Source: Tabrizicola soli
Lineage (GTDB): Bacteria; Pseudomonadota; Alphaproteobacteria; Rhodobacterales; Rhodobacteraceae
NCBI RefSeq assembly: GCF_015999335.1
Contig: NZ_JAEACP010000003.1
Coordinates: 1-64,000 of the forward strand
Reading direction: 5' to 3'
Length of the DNA stretch: 64,000 nt
Shown here: piece by piece, positions 1-8,102 of the stretch
Position numbering within the stretch: the first letter of the stretch is position 1
Layout: every line of letters begins with the position of its first letter
The notes under the pieces: model-generated
Databases searched by the model: none
What the model saw: only the letters and a program-made list of their open reading frames with translations
What the model was told of the DNA's origin: nothing
Position numbers and translations under genes: made by a program

Positions 1-132
1 CCCACATCCGACGCGAGAAACGCCGATCTGCCGCGCTGGCTTGACTGGTTCAACCGATCAAGACCACACTCCGCACTCAACCGAACGCCTCCCCTCTCAA
101 AGGTGAACGACCTCGTAAGAACTCACAGCTAG
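1..132 (+). CDS. C-terminal end of an IS481-type transposase (partial)
   Basis: Reading from base 1, the frame gives 43 codons and then TAG at 130-132. The peptide contains WLDWFNRSRPHSALNRTPP and then SKVNDLVRTHS. The W-x-x-(Y/F)-N-x-x-RPHSAL-x-x-x-PP block is typical of the extreme C-terminus of DDE transposases of the IS481/IS3 integrase-core type, and the short V-N-(D/N)-L-x-x-x-HS tail fits IS481. The catalytic DDE residues and start lie outside the window. The stop codon falls inside a CTAG that also carries the trkH stop. I am fairly sure of transposase and less sure of the exact family. Confidence 0.6.
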   Translation, partial: PTSDARNADLPRWLDWFNRSRPHSALNRTPPLSKVNDLVRTHS

Positions 133-133
133 C
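1..133 (+). mobile_element. right end of an IS481-like insertion sequence with its GCTAGC target copy
   Basis: The transposase frame runs to about base 127, where the sequence ends in CTCACA. That is the complement of a TGTGAG tip, close to the TGTGA tips I recall for IS481 elements. It is followed directly by GCTAGC at 128-133. IS481 is known to insert at NCTAGN sites and duplicate them. From here the DNA is chromosomal (trkH). The left end, left inverted repeat and other target copy are outside the window, so the boundary at 127/128 is inferred. Confidence 0.5.
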
Positions 134-1577
134 GGCGCCAGAAGCTGGGCAGCACCATCACCAGGATCGCCAGCAGGCCCAGCCGGCCCAGGATCATACA
201 CAGCGACATGATCGCGATCCCGGCCGGGGGGAAGTCGATGAAGGTGCCGGTCCGTTCCACCAGGGGGCCGAAGCCGTAGCCGATATTGCCGATCGAGGTC
301 CAGACCGCGAAGATCGCCGAGATGGTATCGACGCCCAGCAGTGACATCAACACGCTCATCAGCCCCAGGATCAGGATATAGCCCGAGACGAACAGGATCA
401 GCGCGTCCAGCACGTCCTCCCCGACCGGGCGGCCGGCGTAGCGGATCGGGTCCACGCTGGAGGGATTGCCGATCCGCCGGATCTCGCGCCGAAGGACAGC
501 GATCACCAGCTGCACCCGGAACACTGAAAGCCCCGCCGCAGACGAACCGGAGCAGGCCCCGACAACGCCGACCACGAAGGCCACGACCAGCATGAAGCCG
601 CCCCAGGTCGGGAAGCTGCCCGAGAAGAACCCGGTCGAGGACACGATCGAGGTCAGGTTGAACAGCGCCTGGCGGAAGGTCGGCTCCAGCGCATCGCCCG
701 TGGTCCAGACGCGCCAGGCGGTGACCGAGAGCACGGCATAGGCCAGCCAGCGCAGGTAGGCCCTGGCCTGGCTGTCCTGCCAAAGTGGCAGGGCCTGGCC
801 GTTCACCAGCTGGACATAGCGGATGTAGGGCAGGCTGCCGAGGATCATGTACAACGCGCCGAAATATTCGGCCGCGGGGCCGAACTTGTTGAAGGAGGTG
901 TCGGTCGGCGTGAAGCCTCCGGTGGCGATCGTCGCAAAGCCCGCGATCACTGCGTCAAGCGCCGCCATCCCGATTGCGGAATAGGTCGCGATGCAGGCCA
1001 TCGTCAGGAGCGTGTAGACAAAGAGAAGCTGCCGGGCGATGTCGGTGGCGCGCGGCAGGGCCTTGCCGAAGGTGTCGAAGCCCTCGGTCCGGAAGAACTG
1101 CATTCCCCCGACGCGCATCAGCGGCAGGAAGATCATCGCGATGAAGGCGATTCCCAGGCCGCCCAGCCAGTTCAGCATCCCCCGCCACAGGTTCATCCCG
1201 GCGGGCAGCTCGTCCAACCCGAAGATCACGGTCGAGCCGGTGGTGGTGATTCCCGAGACCGCTTCGAAATAGGCGTTGTTCAGCGACAGCCCCGGCGCAC
1301 CGATCCAGAAGGGCAAGGCCGCGAAGAACGGGACCAGCGCCCAGATCGCCGCCGTCAGAAGATAGGCCTGCCGCGTATCCATGGCCCGGCCCAGGGCGTT
1401 GCCGGTGGCCAGCGTCAGGGCGCCGCCGACGACGCCGGTCAGCGCGGCCGATTGCAGGAAGGCGATGCCGTTCTCCAGCCCCGCGCGCCAGTCGATGATG
1501 GCCGGAGCGAGCATCAGGATCGCGAGCACGATCAGGATGCGGCCGATGACATAGGCGACGGGGCGGAGGTCAACCAT
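129..1577 (-). CDS. trkH: Trk-type potassium uptake protein TrkH
   Basis: Membrane subunit of the Trk/Ktr K+ uptake system, driven by the membrane potential and gated by cytoplasmic TrkA, which is not in this window. The 482 residues are mostly hydrophobic helices. They carry the four pore-loop filter segments of the family: TTTGST near residue 113, ATGGF near 220, SSTGFF near 314 and SIGNIGYGFG near 435. Length is normal for TrkH, and the C-terminus LPSFWRR appears complete. The TAG stop (131-129) lies inside the CTAG used by the adjacent insertion sequence, so the gene seems to have survived intact. A second K+ transporter, kup, lies at 52931-54910. Confidence 0.93.
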   Translation of the reverse strand: MVDLRPVAYVIGRILIVLAILMLAPAIIDWRAGLENGIAFLQSAALTGVVGGALTLATGNALGRAMDTRQAYLLTAAIWALVPFFAALPFWIGAPGLSLNNAYFEAVSGITTTGSTVIFGLDELPAGMNLWRGMLNWLGGLGIAFIAMIFLPLMRVGGMQFFRTEGFDTFGKALPRATDIARQLLFVYTLLTMACIATYSAIGMAALDAVIAGFATIATGGFTPTDTSFNKFGPAAEYFGALYMILGSLPYIRYVQLVNGQALPLWQDSQARAYLRWLAYAVLSVTAWRVWTTGDALEPTFRQALFNLTSIVSSTGFFSGSFPTWGGFMLVVAFVVGVVGACSGSSAAGLSVFRVQLVIAVLRREIRRIGNPSSVDPIRYAGRPVGEDVLDALILFVSGYILILGLMSVLMSLLGVDTISAIFAVWTSIGNIGYGFGPLVERTGTFIDFPPAGIAIMSLCMILGRLGLLAILVMVLPSFWRR

Positions 1578-1611
1578 GGTCCGGCATGGCTACGCGGCCC
1601 CGCCCCTGCCG

Positions 1612-2697
1612 TCAACCGGCGTGGATCAGCCCCTGGAACAGGCGCGGGTCAAGGCTTTCGGCCGCGAAGGTCGCGCCCTCGGTCAGAAGGCTGATGGCGT
1701 CGTGGCTGTGCAGGCTCTCCTGGTGGCTGGCGACCACCCGGAAGTCGCCGATCCGCGGATCGGCCCGCAGCTCCTCGCAGAACAGCCGCGCCGCATCCTC
1801 GACGAAGATCGGGTTGGCGGCGTTCAGCTCGGCGAAGGCCTGCTCGTCCTCGCGCTTGACCATGACCTGGGTCTCGGTGACGACGGCGTTGCGCGCCAGT
1901 TCCACCAGATCCTCGATCCAGATCTCGCCTTTCAGCTCGACCGAAAGCCGCGCGACCGAGCGCTGGGAATGTGGCGTCGCCAGCTGCCCGCGCATCGACC
2001 GCGCATGTTCCGACAGCTCCAGAGAGCAGGGGCAGGTCGAACTGTAGACATAGTCCAGGTGCACGATCCGCTTGCGGACCCCCGCCACCTCGACCAGTTC
2101 CAGCGCGATGTCGTAATATTGCCAGCCCGACAGGCCCGAGCGCAGCGACTCCATCCGCATCGGAAAGGAGGCCCGCATCTGGATCCGCGCGTCGAACGAG
2201 CCGAGGTCGCGCATGTAGTCGTCCAGCGCCGCCTCGATCACGCCGAAGGAGAATTCCTTTTCGGCATGGGCATAGAAGGACCGCATGATGCGGCTCATGT
2301 TGATGCCCTTCTTCTCGGCCTCGAGGCTCACGGTGCCGGTCACGCTGGTTTCCAGCACCAACGCGCCGCCGTCGCGGGTGGCGAAACGGATCGGCAGGCG
2401 GAAATTCGAGATTCCGACATGCTGGATGCGCGCCTTGGCCCCCCGGATCAGGCTGGCCGGGCCGTTCTGCAGGTCGGGCATCGCGGCGCGGTAGTCGTCA
2501 TCGGGGCGGAAGCTGTCGGGATAGGCGCGCGACAGCGCCGGATAGCCCTGCCCCGGCAAGAGGCAGCCGACCGAGGCATCCAGCCGCGCGATCTCGTCAT
2601 CCGAGGACTTGCCCGCCCATTGCCGCAGCAGGGCCAGCGCGGCCTCGGCCTCCTCGCGTGAGGGCTTGCGGTCGAATTCGGGGGTATGGATGTTCAT
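1612..2697 (-). CDS. folE2: GTP cyclohydrolase FolE2 (type IB)
   Basis: Converts GTP to 7,8-dihydroneopterin triphosphate, the first step of folate synthesis, in the cytosol. The 361-residue protein has the family features: HVGISNFRLP, a FSFGVIEA segment, and the metal-site cysteines in STCPCSLELSEHARSMRG. Unlike FolE1, this family can use several metals, and some bacteria use it under zinc shortage. It sits about 150 bases downstream of metZ on the same strand. I see no zinc-repressor site and no convincing THF-II aptamer in the gap. Start ATG is 2697; a weak GG-rich site precedes it. Confidence 0.93.
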   Translation of the reverse strand: MNIHTPEFDRKPSREEAEAALALLRQWAGKSSDDEIARLDASVGCLLPGQGYPALSRAYPDSFRPDDDYRAAMPDLQNGPASLIRGAKARIQHVGISNFRLPIRFATRDGGALVLETSVTGTVSLEAEKKGINMSRIMRSFYAHAEKEFSFGVIEAALDDYMRDLGSFDARIQMRASFPMRMESLRSGLSGWQYYDIALELVEVAGVRKRIVHLDYVYSSTCPCSLELSEHARSMRGQLATPHSQRSVARLSVELKGEIWIEDLVELARNAVVTETQVMVKREDEQAFAELNAANPIFVEDAARLFCEELRADPRIGDFRVVASHQESLHSHDAISLLTEGATFAAESLDPRLFQGLIHAG

Positions 2698-2848
2698 CGG
2701 GTGGTCCTTTCGGTTCAGGCGGGACCTGGCCCACCGTCAATTTCCGGATTGATTTACGCAGGAGCCCCGCCGCCGGATCACCCTGGTCCGGGGCAGATGT
2801 CCATCAGATAGGCATTTTGCGGCGGGACACAAGCGCTCTTTGCGACGC

Positions 2849-4030
2849 TCACGCCACCGAAAGCGCCCGGGTGAGGTCAGCGACCAGGTCCCCCGCGTCC
2901 TCCAGCCCCAGCGACAGGCGGATCAGGCCCGGCGTGATCCCCAGCGCGTCCTTCTGCTCTTGCGGCAGGCGCTGGTGCGTCGTCGTCGCCGGATGGGTGG
3001 CGATGGTGCGGGCGTCGCCAAGGTTGTTCGAGATCTTCACGATCTCCAGCGCATCCATGAAGCGGAAGGCCGCATCCTTGCCGCCCGCGACCTCGAAGGT
3101 GACGAGCGTGCCGCCCGACCCCATCTGCGCCATGGCCAAAGCGTGCTGCGGATGGCCGGGCAGGCCCGGATAGACCACCTTCGTCACCTTGGGATGCGCC
3201 TCCAGCGCCCCGGCCACCTGCAGCGCGGCATCGGCCATCGCCCGGCAGCGCAGATCCAGCGTCGCCATGCCGTTGAGATGCATCCAGGCGGTGAAGGGGC
3301 TCATGCTGCCGCCGGTGTGCTTCATGTAGGGCTCCAGCACCTTGCGGATGAACTCGCGCGTGCCGCAGACCACGCCGCCAAGCGCCCGGCCCTGGCCATC
3401 GACGTGCTTGGTGGTGGAATAGACGATCACGTCCGCCCCCTGCTCGACCGCGCGGGAGAAGATCGGGGTGGCGAAGACGTTGTCGCAGATCACGATGGCG
3501 CCCGCGGCATGGGCGATCTCGCTGACCGACCGGATGTCCACCAGTTCCAGCGTCGGGTTAGACATCGACTCGAAGAACACCGCCTTGGTGCCCGGCACCA
3601 CCGCCTTGCGCCACTGGTCCAGATCCGCCCCGTCCACGAAGGTGACCCTGACCCCGAACCGCTGCAGCACCTCTTCCAGCACATAGAGGCAGGAGCCGAA
3701 CAGCGCCCGCGCCGCGACCACATGATCCCCCGCCCTGAGGCAGGAGGTCAGCGCGCCCGAGACCGCCGCCATGCCGCTGGCGGTGGCAAAGGCGTCCTCG
3801 GTCCCCTCGAGCGCCGCGATGCGCTCCTCGAACATCCGCGTCGTGGGGTTGCCGTAGCGGGCATAGATGAACTCGTCCTCGCCGGCCTTGACGAAACGCG
3901 CCTCGGCGGCTTCGGCGGTGGGGTAGACGAAGCCCTGGGTCAGGAAGATCGCCTCGGCCATCTCGCCGTACTGGCTGCGGCGCGTGCCCTCGTGCACCAG
4001 TTGCGTGCGGGTCTTCCAGTCCTTCGTCAT
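2849..4030 (-). CDS. metZ: O-succinylhomoserine sulfhydrylase MetZ
   Basis: PLP enzyme of the cystathionine gamma-synthase family that makes homocysteine directly from an acylated homoserine and sulfide, in methionine synthesis. The 393 residues include YARYGNPTTR near residue 57, ATASGMAAVSG near 82, and the PLP lysine K208 in YSTTKHVDGQGRALGG. I chose the ATG at 4030 (MTKDW). The longer frame would start at TTG 4051, inside the upstream terminator region. A SAM-II riboswitch and an intrinsic terminator lie immediately upstream, which fits control by S-adenosylmethionine. MetZ versus another Cys/Met-metabolism sulfhydrylase rests on similarity and this riboswitch. Confidence 0.92.
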   Translation of the reverse strand: MTKDWKTRTQLVHEGTRRSQYGEMAEAIFLTQGFVYPTAEAAEARFVKAGEDEFIYARYGNPTTRMFEERIAALEGTEDAFATASGMAAVSGALTSCLRAGDHVVAARALFGSCLYVLEEVLQRFGVRVTFVDGADLDQWRKAVVPGTKAVFFESMSNPTLELVDIRSVSEIAHAAGAIVICDNVFATPIFSRAVEQGADVIVYSTTKHVDGQGRALGGVVCGTREFIRKVLEPYMKHTGGSMSPFTAWMHLNGMATLDLRCRAMADAALQVAGALEAHPKVTKVVYPGLPGHPQHALAMAQMGSGGTLVTFEVAGGKDAAFRFMDALEIVKISNNLGDARTIATHPATTTHQRLPQEQKDALGITPGLIRLSLGLEDAGDLVADLTRALSVA

Positions 4031-4051
4031 CGCGCAAGGCCCCCCGGCCAA

Positions 4052-4085
4052 GAAAAAGCCCCGGCAAACCCAAAGGTGCCGGGGC
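4052..4085 (-). terminator. intrinsic terminator (attenuator) between SAM-II riboswitch and metZ
   Basis: On the minus strand a perfect 9-bp stem (GCCCCGGCA with TGCCGGGGC, reading the plus strand at 4058-4066 and 4077-4085) is followed by a run of five T. It lies between the riboswitch and the metZ start and ends about 22 bases before the ATG, so it is placed to stop transcription when the riboswitch allows it to form. Confidence 0.8.
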
Positions 4086-4096
4086 GATCCCCTTCA

Positions 4097-4155
4097 CCTC
4101 TTTAGCGGCTTGTTTAACGTGGCCCGCAATCCGGTAACAAAGCGCCACGGGGGCC
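4097..4155 (-). promoter_or_regulatory. SAM-II riboswitch upstream of metZ
   Basis: The minus strand reads CGTGGCGCTTTG, then CGGATTGCGGGCCACGTTAA, then ACAAGCCGCTAAAGAGGTGA. This matches the conserved core of the SAM-II (metA) aptamer: an AUUUG-like segment, GCxxGCxGCCACGUUAA and GCUAAA, folding as an H-type pseudoknot. SAM-II is known from alphaproteobacteria ahead of metA, metX and metZ. The edges given are approximate. Confidence 0.88.
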
Positions 4156-4262
4156 TGAATACGCCTGCCGGCGCGAAGGGTCAACCCGTCGCCCGGATCT
4201 TGCGGCCCTTGATTTTCCCCGGCGGGTAAAGGACGCTTCTCCTGCCCCAGCCGCAGGTTTCC

Positions 4263-5381
4263 ATGCGTTCCTTGCTTTTCCTCCTTGCCACGCTTGTCCC
4301 CGCCCTGCCCGCCCTTGCGCAAGGCTGCGAGGACCGCAGCCAGGATCACGAGGCACGGATCCTGGCTTGCGACCAGGCCTTCGCCATGGCTTCGGATGCA
4401 GAGGCTGCCGCGATAGCGCTGGCCTTCAAGGGCGAGGCGCTGCGCCTGCTGACCCGCTTCGACGAGGCCGAGGTGGTGCTGAAGGATGCGCTCGGCTTCA
4501 TGCCCGAGAATGGCTGGATCTGGATCGAGCTGGGCAACCTGGCCTATGACCGGGGCGAGCCGGCCGATGCGCTGGCGCATTACTCCGCCGCGCTGGCGGT
4601 CGAGGACAGCGCCGACGCCTGGGCCAACCGGGCCGAGGTCTGGTGGCAGTTTCGCCGCGGCGGGCGGTGCGATGCGGATGCCGACGAGGCGCTGCGGATC
4701 GACGCCGATTTCGCCTATGCCAACGAGATCAAGGGCCGCTGCCTGATCGACCTCGGCCGGGCGGAGGAGGCGCTGGGGTATTTCGACCGGGCGATCGCGC
4801 TTTATCCCGGCTACCAGAACGCCTGGCGCAACAAGCTGGCCGCGCTGGCCGCCCTCGGCCGGCATGAGGAGGTCGTCGCCGTGGCCGACGAGGCGCTGCG
4901 CCCCGGCGTGGTCCCCGATCCCCTGCCCGAAATCGAGGAGGACATCCTGTCGCGCCGGCTGCTGTCGCTGGCGCGGTATGCCCCTGCCGCCACCGTCACG
5001 GCCGAGGCCGACGCGCTTCTGGCGCGCTATCCGCACAGCCTGGCGGCGCTGGACGTGAAGGGCCGCGCGCTTCTGGACGAGGGCAGGCTGGAGGAGGCCG
5101 ACCAGGTCACCCAGGCCCTGCGCCAGAATGCCGGGGGCAGGCCGATGGAGGCGTCCTATCACGACACGCTGGCGCAGATCGACGTCGGCATGGGACGGCT
5201 GGAGGATGCCTGGGCGAACTACTCCGCCGCGCTCGACCTGGATCCGACCCTGTCGCGGGCCTATGCCCGCAGCCTGTCGGGGCTGGGCTTCCTGCCGCTG
5301 TCGAACTCGCGCTCGGGGGTGCTGACGGCGCTGCGCCGCTGCCTTGACGTGAAGAAGTCGGCCTGCCGGGTGACCGGCTGA
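4263..5381 (+). CDS. secreted/periplasmic tetratricopeptide-repeat protein
   Basis: The 372-residue protein has an N-terminal signal peptide (residues 1-20, ending PALPALA before QGCED) and is then largely helical TPR repeats. Recognisable units include GWIWIELGNLAYDRGEPADA, AYANEIKGRCLIDLGRAEEA and TLAQIDVGMGRLEDAWANYS. A CxxxxxxxxxxxxxC pair near the mature N-terminus could form a disulfide. It diverges from metZ across the riboswitch region. TPR proteins are scaffolds; no enzyme domain is visible and I cannot assign a partner. Confidence 0.8.
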   Translation: MRSLLFLLATLVPALPALAQGCEDRSQDHEARILACDQAFAMASDAEAAAIALAFKGEALRLLTRFDEAEVVLKDALGFMPENGWIWIELGNLAYDRGEPADALAHYSAALAVEDSADAWANRAEVWWQFRRGGRCDADADEALRIDADFAYANEIKGRCLIDLGRAEEALGYFDRAIALYPGYQNAWRNKLAALAALGRHEEVVAVADEALRPGVVPDPLPEIEEDILSRRLLSLARYAPAATVTAEADALLARYPHSLAALDVKGRALLDEGRLEEADQVTQALRQNAGGRPMEASYHDTLAQIDVGMGRLEDAWANYSAALDLDPTLSRAYARSLSGLGFLPLSNSRSGVLTALRRCLDVKKSACRVTG

Positions 5382-5384
5382 GGT

Positions 5385-6020
5385 TCAGACCGGGCGGGCG
5401 TCATCGTCCAGGTTGATCACGGTCAGCACCATGGCGCGCAGGACCATCTGGCCGATCACGGGCAGCACCGCCCAGAACAGAAGCCAGTGCGAGACTTCGA
5501 CGGCGCGGATCATCGTCTCGTTCAGAAGCAGGAAGACGAAGTTGTAGACCACCATCATGCGGGTCAGGTTCGGCAGGTGGCCGCGCATCTCGGCATCCGG
5601 CCAGAAGCTGGCGGCGGTCGCGGTCTTACCCTGCACGACATCCACCAGGAAAAGGATCCCGATCGCCACATAGAAGACGCTCTGCATCCGCTGGCACCAG
5701 ACCGGATCGTCCACCGCCGCAAGGACCAGGATCGGCAGCCCGGCGAAGGCCAGCGCGAAAAGCACCGTCCGCATCGGGGAATACCGCGTCAGCATCCGGC
5801 GGACCATGCCCTCGAACCCCAGGCCGACCCGCACCGCCAGCGCCGCGATGAAGGCGGTGACGAAGGCCTGCCCCTCATGCTCGGGGCCAAGCACCACCGA
5901 GAGGGCCGGGTATCCCAGAAGCAGCACCGCGCCGGGAAGGAAAAGCGCGCGCGACAGCGGCGGCAGATCCTGAAACAAGCTCAGGAACAGACGGACGAGG
6001 TCGAACGGATGACGGTGCAT
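5385..6020 (-). CDS. hypothetical polytopic membrane protein
   Basis: The 211-residue protein has about five hydrophobic segments (near residues 28-46, 50-68, 87-104, 112-128 and 155-200), with charged HEGQ and RRMLTRYSP connections. I recognise no family motif. It converges with the TPR gene, with the stop codons 3 bases apart, and is followed on its own strand by yciB further left in plus coordinates. Codon usage matches the neighbours, so it is a normal resident gene of unknown function. Confidence 0.7.
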   Translation of the reverse strand: MHRHPFDLVRLFLSLFQDLPPLSRALFLPGAVLLLGYPALSVVLGPEHEGQAFVTAFIAALAVRVGLGFEGMVRRMLTRYSPMRTVLFALAFAGLPILVLAAVDDPVWCQRMQSVFYVAIGILFLVDVVQGKTATAASFWPDAEMRGHLPNLTRMMVVYNFVFLLLNETMIRAVEVSHWLLFWAVLPVIGQMVLRAMVLTVINLDDDARPV

Positions 6021-6116
6021 GGCGAACCCCCCTGAAGTTCGCCCCCTGTCTATCGGTGCATCAAGGCAGGTCTGGGGCAGGAACCGGACCGCCGCGCGGC
6101 ATTAAGGTGCAACCGC

Positions 6117-6725
6117 TCAGGGCTTGTCCTCGGGCGGCTCGTCCATGTGCGTTTGCAGCATGGCGAAGTTCGCCATCAGGAACAGGAACAGCGCAACCGG
6201 CATCCCGAAGGTCTCGAGCTTGACCCAGAGTTCCGTCGACTGCGTGCGCCAGATCGCCTCGTTCGCGATGGCGAGGGCCGCGAACATCAGCGCCAGGCGG
6301 CGGGTGAGGATCATCCAACCCTCTGGTTTCATGGGCAAAGCCTCGGCCATCACCCATTGCAGCAGGCTGGTCCCGCGCATGAGCCCCGCGCCCAGGATCA
6401 GCGCGAAGGTGCCGTAGACGATCGTCGTCTTCATCTTGAAGAAGCTCTCGTCGTTGAACCAGGCGGTCAGCCCGCCGAAGAAGACGACCATGAAGGCGAC
6501 GAAGATCTGCATCCGCGACAGCGTCCCGGTCAGCCACCACAGTGCCGCGATCGAGGCGAGAAGCAGCGGCACCAGCACCACCGCTGCCACAATGAAGCCC
6601 GAATATTCGGTGCCCGCGATGGCATACGACTCATCCTTGATCCACATGTAGATCGCGAAGAACACCAGCGTCGGCCCCAGTTCCAGGACCTGCTTCAGCA
6701 CCGGGTTGATCTTCCGTTCAGCCAT
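6117..6725 (-). CDS. yciB: YciB/IspZ inner-membrane septation protein
   Basis: The 202-residue integral membrane protein begins KINPVLKQVLELGPTLVFF, the typical YciB/IspZ opening. It has repeated hydrophobic helices and the internal FFGGLTAWFNDESFFKMK and LNW-like TQSTELWVK segments of the family. YciB is needed for normal cell envelope and division in several proteobacteria; its biochemical role is unsettled. I placed the start at ATG 6725 (MAERK) rather than the in-frame ATG at 6746. A small upstream ORF ends across this start codon, suggesting coupled translation downstream of ftsY. Confidence 0.88.
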   Translation of the reverse strand: MAERKINPVLKQVLELGPTLVFFAIYMWIKDESYAIAGTEYSGFIVAAVVLVPLLLASIAALWWLTGTLSRMQIFVAFMVVFFGGLTAWFNDESFFKMKTTIVYGTFALILGAGLMRGTSLLQWVMAEALPMKPEGWMILTRRLALMFAALAIANEAIWRTQSTELWVKLETFGMPVALFLFLMANFAMLQTHMDEPPEDKP

Positions 6726-6934
6726 CCTCAGCCCCTTCATCCCCACGGCCCCCGCCGCGACCGCCCGTCACCTTCTCGCCCGGAATCCGCCAGCGGATCA
6801 AGGCGGCACAGCCGATCGAGATCCCGCGCCGGCCGAAGGAGAGATGGGCAGTGACCGCGCCCAATACACCCCGTTGCAGCAGCGGCACAAGCCTGGCGGC
6901 TTCAAGCTTTCGCCAGCGGCGCCGGGCGGATCAT
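6718..6934 (-). pseudogene. possible small gene between ftsY and yciB, apparently frameshifted
   Basis: An ATG at 6934 overlaps the ftsY stop as ATGA and reads MIRPAPLAKA before a TGA at 6902. Shifting frame by one base continues as EAARLVPLLQRGVLGAVTA, then HLSFGRRGISIGCAALIRW and RIPGEKVTG, with high third-position GC. It ends at TGA 6718, overlapping the yciB start. A single missing base near the AAAGCTTG at about 6907 would join both parts into one protein of about 70 residues. Alternatively a 56-residue ORF starts at GTG 6888. I do not recognise the product. Confidence 0.4.
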
Positions 6935-7935
6935 TCCGCCGTCCCGACCAGCGCGCGGGCGAAATCCTCGGGGTCGAAGGGGGCGAGATCGTCGATCTGC
7001 TCTCCCACGCCGATGGCATGGATCGGCAGGCCGAAGCTGTCGGCCAGCGCCACCAGCACGCCGCCCTTGGCGGTGCCGTCCAGCTTGGTCATCACCAGCC
7101 CCGAGACATCGGCGATCCTGCGGAAGATCTCGACCTGGGTCACCGCGTTCTGCCCCGTGGTCGCATCCAGCACCAGCAGCGTGTTGTGCGGCGCGGTGGG
7201 ATCGACCTTGCGGATCACCCGGACGATCTTGGCCAGTTCCTCCATCAGGTCGGCCCGGTTCTGCAACCGCCCGGCGGTGTCGATCATCAAGAGGTCCGCG
7301 CCATCCGCCCGGGCCTGCGTCAGCGCGTCGAAGGCAAGGCTGGCCGGGTCCGATCCTTCCGGCGCGGTCAGGACGGGCACTCCGGCCCGCTCGCCCCAGA
7401 TCTTCAGCTGGTCCACGGCGGCCGCGCGGAAGGTGTCGCCGGCGGCGATCACCACCTTCTTGCCCGCCGCCTTGAACTGGCTGGCCAGCTTGCCGATCGT
7501 CGTGGTCTTGCCCGAGCCGTTCACCCCCACCACCAGCACGACCTGCGGCTTCGTCGGGTAAAGCGGCATCGGCCGCGCCACGGGGCCCATGATCCGCGCC
7601 ACCTCGGCCGCAAGCGCCTCGCGCAGCTCCCCGGTCGAGACGCGGCGGCCGAAGCGGCCCTCGGCGATGTTCGCGGTCACCCTGACGGCGGTGTCCACGC
7701 CCATGTCGGCCTGGATCAGCAGTTCCTCCAGGCTTTCCAGCATCGCGTCGTCCAGCACCCGGCGCGGCTCGTCGGCGCGACCGAGGAGACGGCCGAGGAT
7801 GCCGGGCTTTCCGGCCTCCGGCTCGGGAGTGGGGGAAGCGGGCGCCTCGCCCTCGGTCACCAGCGCCTCGAGACCCTCGCCGATCTTGTCGGACGACCGG
7901 AACATCCGGTCCTTGAGCTTCTTGAAGAACGACAT
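6931..7935 (-). CDS. ftsY: signal recognition particle receptor FtsY
   Basis: SRP receptor GTPase that docks ribosome-SRP complexes at the inner membrane for co-translational insertion of membrane proteins. The 334 residues comprise a short acidic/basic A region (1-55), the helical N domain (about 56-125) and the G domain. G1 is GVNGSGKTTTIGKLA near 137, DTFRAAAVDQL near 167, G3 is DTAGRLQNRADLMEEL, and G4 is TKLDGTAKGG. Length and motif order are normal. It probably heads a minus-strand operon with the small ORF and yciB. Confidence 0.96.
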   Translation of the reverse strand: MSFFKKLKDRMFRSSDKIGEGLEALVTEGEAPASPTPEPEAGKPGILGRLLGRADEPRRVLDDAMLESLEELLIQADMGVDTAVRVTANIAEGRFGRRVSTGELREALAAEVARIMGPVARPMPLYPTKPQVVLVVGVNGSGKTTTIGKLASQFKAAGKKVVIAAGDTFRAAAVDQLKIWGERAGVPVLTAPEGSDPASLAFDALTQARADGADLLMIDTAGRLQNRADLMEELAKIVRVIRKVDPTAPHNTLLVLDATTGQNAVTQVEIFRRIADVSGLVMTKLDGTAKGGVLVALADSFGLPIHAIGVGEQIDDLAPFDPEDFARALVGTAE

Positions 7936-8102
7936 CGGCGGCCCCTGCTATTCCTGTTCCCACCTAGTCGCTTTGGCCGCGCATGGGAAGGCCAAGGCAT
8001 CGGAGGCATCGGCGATACGCCCCGCCAGCGACACTATGGCAGTTGCATGGGACGGCAAAACCTCCAACCATCCGCCCCAATCCCTTGAAGGCCGCTCCGG
8101 CA

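Noticed and set aside
2698-2848. THF-II riboswitch before folE2
   Set aside because: The GUUCAACUCG and ACUACGGGAG-like segments of that class could not be found; only generic GC hairpins are present.
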